Shown here: positions 18,799 through 23,312 of the stretch, in pieces
Numbering within the stretch: position 1 is the stretch's first letter
Layout: each line of letters begins with the position of its first letter
Assembly (NCBI GenBank): GCA_003693705.1
Contig: RBZT01000551.1
Location: 1 to 23,312 of the forward strand
Origin: Polymyxa betae
Taxonomy: Eukaryota; Endomyxa; Phytomyxea; Plasmodiophorida; Plasmodiophoridae
Length of the DNA stretch: 23,312 nucleotides
Direction: 5' to 3'
Program-made: the position numbers and the translations under genes
Notes under the pieces: model-generated
What the model was told of the DNA's origin: nothing
Databases searched by the model: none
Seen by the model: only the letters and a program-made list of their open reading frames with translations

Positions 18799-19101
18799 TT
18801 AATGCATTCGTAATCTTAGTAGACGGATAAAACGCCAGCGCCTGCATTGGGAACAGATTGACGGGACTGCTTCGGAGTTATCAGTGGTAGTGAGGGCTCC
18901 CACTATCCCAAATTCTAACCAAGCGTTTAATAAAACACCCAAATCTTTTCGCAATACTTTATTAACATTGTAAACCAGCATTTCTGCGTCGTCGGATTCA
19001 AGATCACATTTCGCCATCGGTAGTATGCGCTGGTAGTTCGAATTTATTGTGAAAGAAGCTGTGGCTAAATCTACCTGAGATAGATCTCTCGCGTAACTCA
19101 A
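18799..19101 (-). pseudogene. Possible hAT transposase fragment
   Basis: The minus frame contains DAEMLVYNVNKVLRKDLGVL followed about 14 residues later by ALTTTDNSEAVPSIC. hAT transposases carry a catalytic Asp in a TTDNasN context after a helical L-x-x-x-L-x-x-W/F-x-I segment, which this resembles. The ORF opens at a TTG, so its start is probably upstream, and it ends before any other hAT motif. Similarity is short and this is tentative. It is not contiguous with the hAT element at 9.2-10 kb. Confidence 0.3.
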
Positions 19102-19264
19102 TACGCGGCCTTTGTTAGAACTTCAGTGATGATTGTTTATTTAGAGAAACACATGATTAGTGTGGGAACCTCCGCCCCGTCCTCAAACAATGGGTTCGGC
19201 AAATCCACGGCAATACACAACAGTGTGAGGTCTTCAGGACTGCGCCGTAATCCTGCAAGTACAG

Positions 19265-19642
19265 ATGAGACAGGTATTCAATGGAAGGGAGGAAACACCT
19301 GGAAAAAAAGACCGAGAGAGCAGATCTCCAAAGTTAAAGTTTGGAAATCCCCATTTACGCCTTAGTACGACAAAAGCCATCAAGAGACTCAGCACTGTAT
19401 CAACTGGGGCTGAATACCACACTTTGTCCGCCCAGGACAGGCTTCGTATTTCCTACTACAAAACGCTTTCTGCACACTATGCACAATCCGAAGAGCTGAA
19501 ATTCGTCATTTACGAGGAAATCATCGAAGTTAGAATTGAAGATATTTTTCCCCTCATCCAGATGGTCATGGAAGCGTTTCGCACTCAGGAGCTTTATCAA
19601 TCTTTAATCGGAAGGCGGAATTCTGTATGTTTTGGCGTTTGA
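19265..19642 (+). CDS. Unrecognised 125-residue ORF
   Basis: ATG at 19265. The C-terminal 70 residues look like real helical protein (YAQSEELKFVIYEEIIEVRI then EDIFPLIQMVMEAFRTQELY). The N-terminus is basic and low-complexity. No domain. It could be a terminal exon of a gene starting upstream (a plus frame at 19126-19365 overlaps it) or a relic. Confidence 0.3.
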   Translation: MRQVFNGREETPGKKDRESRSPKLKFGNPHLRLSTTKAIKRLSTVSTGAEYHTLSAQDRLRISYYKTLSAHYAQSEELKFVIYEEIIEVRIEDIFPLIQMVMEAFRTQELYQSLIGRRNSVCFGV

Positions 19643-19928
19643 AAAGTTTTAGACCAAATTAGAGGGAGCTTCGACATCAAGTTTGCGGCGAGTATGAAGG
19701 CCTCCAAAACATCATGCGAGAAATGGTGATCAAACTGTTCTGTCAATATTAAGTTTGTAGGAAAATTGAATCAAACTCGTGAAACGGAGACAGTAATCGA
19801 ATTTTTGATGCTGCAGAACGTGATCAAACATCAAACAGCAGATGGGTAGATGGATACGAATGACGTTTATAGTATTTAATATCGGATTCGATCCTACTAT
19901 GAAAGGTGACATGAAGTTTGATAGATTA
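19643..19928. other. 3' flank of the deaminase-like gene, nothing recognised
   Basis: A/T-rich; short frames only. Confidence 0.4.
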
Positions 19929-21995
19929 TTACGAAAATGTGGCCAGTTTGGCAGTCTCGATCAAATATTGGACCTCGTGCTCGTTTCGAATTCCGCCGAT
20001 CTCAATCACCTTACAATATTCTCCTGCAACTGATACATGATGATAATGTAGTTTACATTTACGAATCACCCAGACTCCATCGTCATCCGTACTCAAAACA
20101 ACCGGAATCTTTTCTCGAATAAATTCCCTGATAATGACCGAATTCTCGGTCTGCTTGAACTGATAGGTTGGTGACAATAACAGGTATAAATTACTGGTCA
20201 TATTCAGCTCACATACAATCTGTTCATCTCTCAGAAAATCTCGCGCTAATCTCGCCATTCGACTATTTTTATGCATGAAAGCAACTCCATGTCCAATTCG
20301 CAGATGTCTCTTTATACCGTTCTGAATCCTTTTTAGAGCATCCAGAGCGATATCGAGATGCGTCTCGAATGCAATATGTGAAGTGGAATCTGCGTTGGGT
20401 TCGGACGGTGGTAAAGGCAGAGATTCTCCACAATGTATTCGAATCCCGAATCTCTTCTGATATTGTCGCATTCTCCATACAATCCCCTTCGGGCCAATAA
20501 AGTCCGAATGTATCAAGGCACAATACGGAAGGCCGTATTCGTCACCAACCCAATCACAGCCGACAACGAAACCCTTCCACCATTGATGCAGACGACCATC
20601 ACTCTCCAGCACATCCCGCTGAATACGTCGTACGGGTCCGTCCGAGCCGAAGATCTCCAGAAACGCCCGTTCGGCATTTCGGTCAGCGTCGGCTTCGTTG
20701 TTGCCGCGGCATAGTCGCTTTGCGCTTTCACCTCTGTTTTCTATGAGGAATGAGAGGGCATCGTCTCGCCCATTGAGACGTTTGTTGTCGACATACACGC
20801 TGGTCCTGTTGAAAGCCGCCAAAAAACAGTAGAAGAATGCTCTTGGTCGGTCATGATACATGCCCAGGATTTTGGCCCATTTCGGGGTGTTCGATGTCTG
20901 CAGGTTTCTGTAACGAACTAAAGATTCGGGTAGAGACCCGTCATCATCATCTTGCGAATCAGCCGTGGTGGATTGCTCGGAGACATTATCGCAGATCTGA
21001 GCGGCAGGTTTCCTCTTACGTGCAGGAGCTTTGGCTGTTAAAGGCCGAATTGGCGATGAATAGGCTTTAGTGACCAGATGCTTCCAGATATCGATATTGA
21101 GAAGATCATTGACTGACATTGAGAATTCGACATAGTGAACTCCTGCCTTATCATATCGTGCTATAACTTGATTCAGTAAGATGGATAATACTTCTAGACG
21201 TTGTTCATAGATACAATCCTTCATCTTGAAGCGTTTTGGATAGAATTGCGGTGTGAAAGCGTCTTTATAGGTATTCAGATCAGGTCCCGAAGGACAATCT
21301 CCATTATTGCTTAACATGGAGAATCCATTACGGACAGCAGCTCGGACGATCTTATTGCTCTCCATCTGCTTGATAAGTTGCGTGTTTTTTACACCTCGAA
21401 TGAGATCGAATCTTCGCCTTCGTGCATTGAATATGATATATTCATTCAAAGATAAACCCAGATGGTATTGCAGAGTATTTGTACAGATATCATCATAGTC
21501 CAATCGTGGACGCTTTGAGCCGTTTTGATCGCGGTCGTGAACGGGTTTATCTGGAAGATCAAAGAGCATCATGAGAACATTGTCACTATAAACGACATCA
21601 TCCGTATAGGTCTTCATAAACCATTCCAGAGATAGATTGTCATGATGAAACAGCTGATCGTTAAACGCAAACAGATATCTGTCTTCGATGGCTGAGAGAG
21701 ATCCATTCTGGAGGTCGTCAACAAGATGTCTCAAGCTCTGATTGATAGATGGCTGGATGTGTTTAGTATCAAGTTGATCTTTCAGCAGAGTTGTTAGCTG
21801 TTTTCGGAAGTTGATCGAATCTTGAGCAGGAGGATCGCAGATCCTAGGCAAATACGTCTCCATGATCCGATTCACCCAGAAATCGGCGGAACCCATTCCC
21901 ATCAGATGTGTGTGGAGTTCGACAAGGTTCTTCGACCTCGTGAATATATCGAGTTTCTGCCAGGCTGCATCTCGATTCTCACTATCTGTCATCAT
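19929..21995 (-). CDS. Adenosine deaminase superfamily protein, 688 residues, intronless
   Basis: All metal-dependent deaminase motifs are present in order: ELHTHLMG with His28 and His30, IHCGES with His521 and catalytic-type Glu524, RIGHG with His569, CELNMTSN at 595-602, and VVLSTDDDGVW with Asp637/Asp638. In the ADA/AMPD family these bind zinc and carry out hydrolytic deamination of adenosine or AMP. About 490 residues separate the HxH motif from HCGE, far more than in ordinary adenosine deaminase (whole protein about 350 residues), so the fold has large inserts. One insert is a basic/acidic low-complexity stretch at about 318-358 (KAPARKRKPAAQ, later DSQDDDDG). FVVGCDWVGDEYGLPYCALI precedes the HCGE motif. 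There is no signal peptide, so it is probably cytosolic or nuclear. ATG at 21995 is followed by a second ATG. The ORF is intact and the largest here. Substrate cannot be assigned. Confidence 0.9.
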   Translation of the reverse strand: MMTDSENRDAAWQKLDIFTRSKNLVELHTHLMGMGSADFWVNRIMETYLPRICDPPAQDSINFRKQLTTLLKDQLDTKHIQPSINQSLRHLVDDLQNGSLSAIEDRYLFAFNDQLFHHDNLSLEWFMKTYTDDVVYSDNVLMMLFDLPDKPVHDRDQNGSKRPRLDYDDICTNTLQYHLGLSLNEYIIFNARRRRFDLIRGVKNTQLIKQMESNKIVRAAVRNGFSMLSNNGDCPSGPDLNTYKDAFTPQFYPKRFKMKDCIYEQRLEVLSILLNQVIARYDKAGVHYVEFSMSVNDLLNIDIWKHLVTKAYSSPIRPLTAKAPARKRKPAAQICDNVSEQSTTADSQDDDDGSLPESLVRYRNLQTSNTPKWAKILGMYHDRPRAFFYCFLAAFNRTSVYVDNKRLNGRDDALSFLIENRGESAKRLCRGNNEADADRNAERAFLEIFGSDGPVRRIQRDVLESDGRLHQWWKGFVVGCDWVGDEYGLPYCALIHSDFIGPKGIVWRMRQYQKRFGIRIHCGESLPLPPSEPNADSTSHIAFETHLDIALDALKRIQNGIKRHLRIGHGVAFMHKNSRMARLARDFLRDEQIVCELNMTSNLYLLLSPTYQFKQTENSVIIREFIREKIPVVLSTDDDGVWVIRKCKLHYHHVSVAGEYCKVIEIGGIRNEHEVQYLIETAKLATFS

Positions 21996-22243
21996 TAGAC
22001 CAATCGTAGTGCAGCGATGAGGTCGTGATTCGAGATTTCAGTAGTAGCACAAGAGATCGGTTAGTACGGGTTCACAGATCTTTGATGTTGATGAAGAGAC
22101 AAACAAGTGATTTAACAGAATGAATTGCATTGGGTGCGCAGTGAACTTGGGCTACTTCCGAGACGAGGCAGTATGTTAGCAGCAGTGCCAACTGAAAACA
22201 TTTTCTAAAAAATTATAATTTTAATGGACACAACAAAATCAAA
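21996..22243. promoter_or_regulatory. Upstream region of the deaminase-like gene
   Basis: Between the ATG at 21995 and tRNA-Phe. No coding frame. I see no clear TATA box, although the region near 22203-22225 is A/T-rich. Confidence 0.3.
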
Positions 22244-22316
22244 TGCCACCAGCGTGGATCGAACACGCGACCTTACGATCTTCAGTCGTACGCTCTCCCA
22301 ACTGAGCTATGTCGGC
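22244..22316 (-). tRNA. tRNA-Phe(GAA)
   Basis: The minus strand folds as a 73-nt tRNA. D stem GCTC/GAGC, anticodon stem TACGA/TCGTA with loop CTGAAGA (anticodon GAA), T arm GCGTG-TTCGATC-CACGC, discriminator A. There is no intron. The acceptor stem GCCGACA/TGGTGGC has one G-T wobble and an A5-G68 mismatch, so reduced function or a recent mutation is possible. Confidence 0.9.
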
Positions 22317-22599
22317 TATGTTTTCATTAAAAGCTTCATCGACACGTGATTTTCAGGTAACCTAAAGTTTCAATCGGCATTCGGTTTGCGAAGTTGAAGG
22401 TTCTTGAGCTAGCAACAGGCAGATTACGATCAGAAAGAGGAACTCAAATGACCCAATTGCCTAGTTAGCGTTTGAGAGGATTTATTTTCGTAATAGTCAA
22501 GAATAAATAATAGGGGTTCCTGCTTCCAGCTGTATTGACCAATTATTAGAGCCTTTACGGTAGTTAGATGTGCGAAAATTCTTTCGTTTTTTTTTCAGG
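22317..22599. other. Intergenic or intronic region upstream of the Cys-rich exon
   Basis: Contains a donor-like TTTTCAG|GTAACC near 22353 and ends in a strong polypyrimidine tract and acceptor (TTTCTTTCGTTTTTTTTTCAG). No exon could be joined confidently. Confidence 0.35.
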
Positions 22600-22800
22600 G
22601 TCGCAGAATTTTGGTACGCAGTTCTGGAGAATCTGATCCGTAAAAACTCAATCTCTGGAAATCTGCGGATGACCCGATCAATTCTCTCCTTCATCATACC
22701 CCAAATCACCAATGGTATTGACAATGCTCTTGATGATACTCTCTACTGTAGCTGTGACACTGGCCCAACCTGTAATGTTACCTGTACTGTCATTTGCTGA
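22600..22800 (+). CDS. Terminal exon of a cysteine-rich protein
   Basis: After an excellent acceptor (pyrimidine tract then CAG, ending at 22599) the frame reads VAEFWYAVLENLIRKNSISG and later PQITNGIDNALDDTLYCSCD, then TGPTCNVTC, ending at TGA 22798-22800. The end has five cysteines in about 17 residues. The last 128 bp (22701-22828, running past the stop) are an exact inverted copy of 7534-7661. The upstream exon is not identified. Alternatively the conserved block is an exon with its intron for the gene family at 7.5 kb, and the TGA lies in an intron (candidate donors AAT|GTTACC or ACC T|GTAATG, acceptor TTACTAG). A small secreted Cys-rich protein is possible, but no signal peptide is seen. 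Confidence 0.45.
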   Translation, partial: VAEFWYAVLENLIRKNSISGNLRMTRSILSFIIPQITNGIDNALDDTLYCSCDTGPTCNVTCTVIC

Positions 22801-22828
22801 TCTAACCAGCCCTTACTAGGATCGCGGG
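22701..22828 (+). repeat. 128-bp exact inverted copy of 7534-7661
   Basis: Starts CCAAATCACCAATGG and ends GGATCGCGGG. It is identical to the reverse complement of 7534-7661, with sharp loss of similarity after GATCGCGGG. Confidence 0.9.
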
Positions 22829-23043
22829 CTAACAAAGATCAACGTGTTCCTTGCAAATGGCAGCAATAAAGACGCTCTGTTAGCTGTATGCTATTAGCTG
22901 ATATGAATTTTAGTCGGTGAAATTCCAAAATCACCCCATTCCTCTGCACTACAAGTTGACCGGTTATAATATAACGGGTGCGGACCCCGGATCAGGGTTA
23001 TATGAAAGAATAAAATCATATTCCTCTTCTTGTAAAACAATAA

Positions 23044-23176
23044 TAGGGGTTATCAAAGTTAGGAGATTCGAATCTCCGTGGTTGAATCTCCTATTAGATT
23101 CACCTCAAATAGGTGAATTTAAAATAAGATTCGGGCCACGGAGATTCGCATCTAACGCAAACTTTGATACCCCCTA
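23044..23176. repeat. 133-bp palindromic MITE-like element
   Basis: The left arm begins TAGGGGTTATCAAAGTTAGG and continues with the 16-bp palindrome GGAGATTCGAATCTCC and GTGG. The right arm is its imperfect inverse: CCACGGAGATTCGCATCT...AAACTTTGATACCCCCTA. The centre is A/T-rich with smaller palindromes (ATTCACCT...AGGTGAAT). It is too short to encode a protein. Flanks suggest a TA or TAA duplication but are not decisive. Related sequence is at 1039-1127. Confidence 0.75.
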
Positions 23177-23312
23177 ATATAAAAATCCGTTCGGATTGTA
23201 TCATTTTCGTGACCTTCCAGCCGATCCATGTGATTTCGTACATCCTTGATAGTTATGAACTCGTTACGGGAAGCATTCTGTTAAATGGTTAGAAAGTGAA
23301 GTGTCAGATATC

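Noticed and set aside
22109-22117. GATTTAACA, identical to the LTR terminus
   Set aside because: The sequence before it does not resemble the LTR, so a chance 9-mer match is more likely than a 3' LTR.
1-23312. CRISPR array or bacterial operon structure
   Set aside because: No regularly spaced repeats with unique spacers, and genes carry spliceosomal introns.

Overview
The window looks like a nuclear contig from a eukaryote. It has two tRNA genes with internal A/B boxes, genes split by short GT-AG introns (about 50-175 bp), and remnants of eukaryotic transposable elements. I cannot name the species. The mix of copia, hAT and FAR1/MULE-like remnants, a tRNA-derived repeat and large acidic repeat proteins would suit several protist, early-fungal or small-invertebrate lineages.

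Layout. 1-2.2 kb: FAR1/MULE-like ORF (-), a palindromic repeat next to a tRNA-like SINE head, a cluster of AAAACGCCGTTTT palindromes, then tRNA-Leu(AAG) (-). 2.3-3.5 kb: an ORF interrupted by a 13-C tract (-) and a frame-broken coding relic (+). 3.7-7.5 kb: one multi-exon gene (-). Nine exons join in frame over eight introns into at least 1041 residues, with helical end regions around acidic linkers that carry 39-residue and 8-residue tandem repeats. 7.5-9.2 kb: mostly unassigned, but 7534-7661 is an exact 128-bp inverted copy of 22701-22828. 9.2-10.0 kb: a 787-bp hAT-like element with an 8-bp target duplication and a broken BED finger. 10.36-11.82 kb: the 5' part of a copia element (177-bp LTR, primer site matching the anticodon region of tRNA-Lys(CTT), gag-protease ORF) without integrase, RT or 3' LTR. 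12.8-14.9 kb: a gene for a secreted repeat protein (-). 15.4-18.8 kb: repeat-rich DNA with inverted repeats and exon-like open frames. 18.8-19.6 kb: a possible hAT fragment and an unassigned ORF. 19.9-22.0 kb: an intronless adenosine-deaminase-superfamily gene (-). 22.2-23.2 kb: tRNA-Phe(GAA) (-), a cysteine-rich terminal exon (+) and a 133-bp palindromic MITE.

The three best-supported protein genes are all on the minus strand. Two encode proteins that combine long acidic repeat tracts with helical domains. I recognise neither family, and they are the best candidates here for undescribed biology. No operon-like or CRISPR-like organisation is present.
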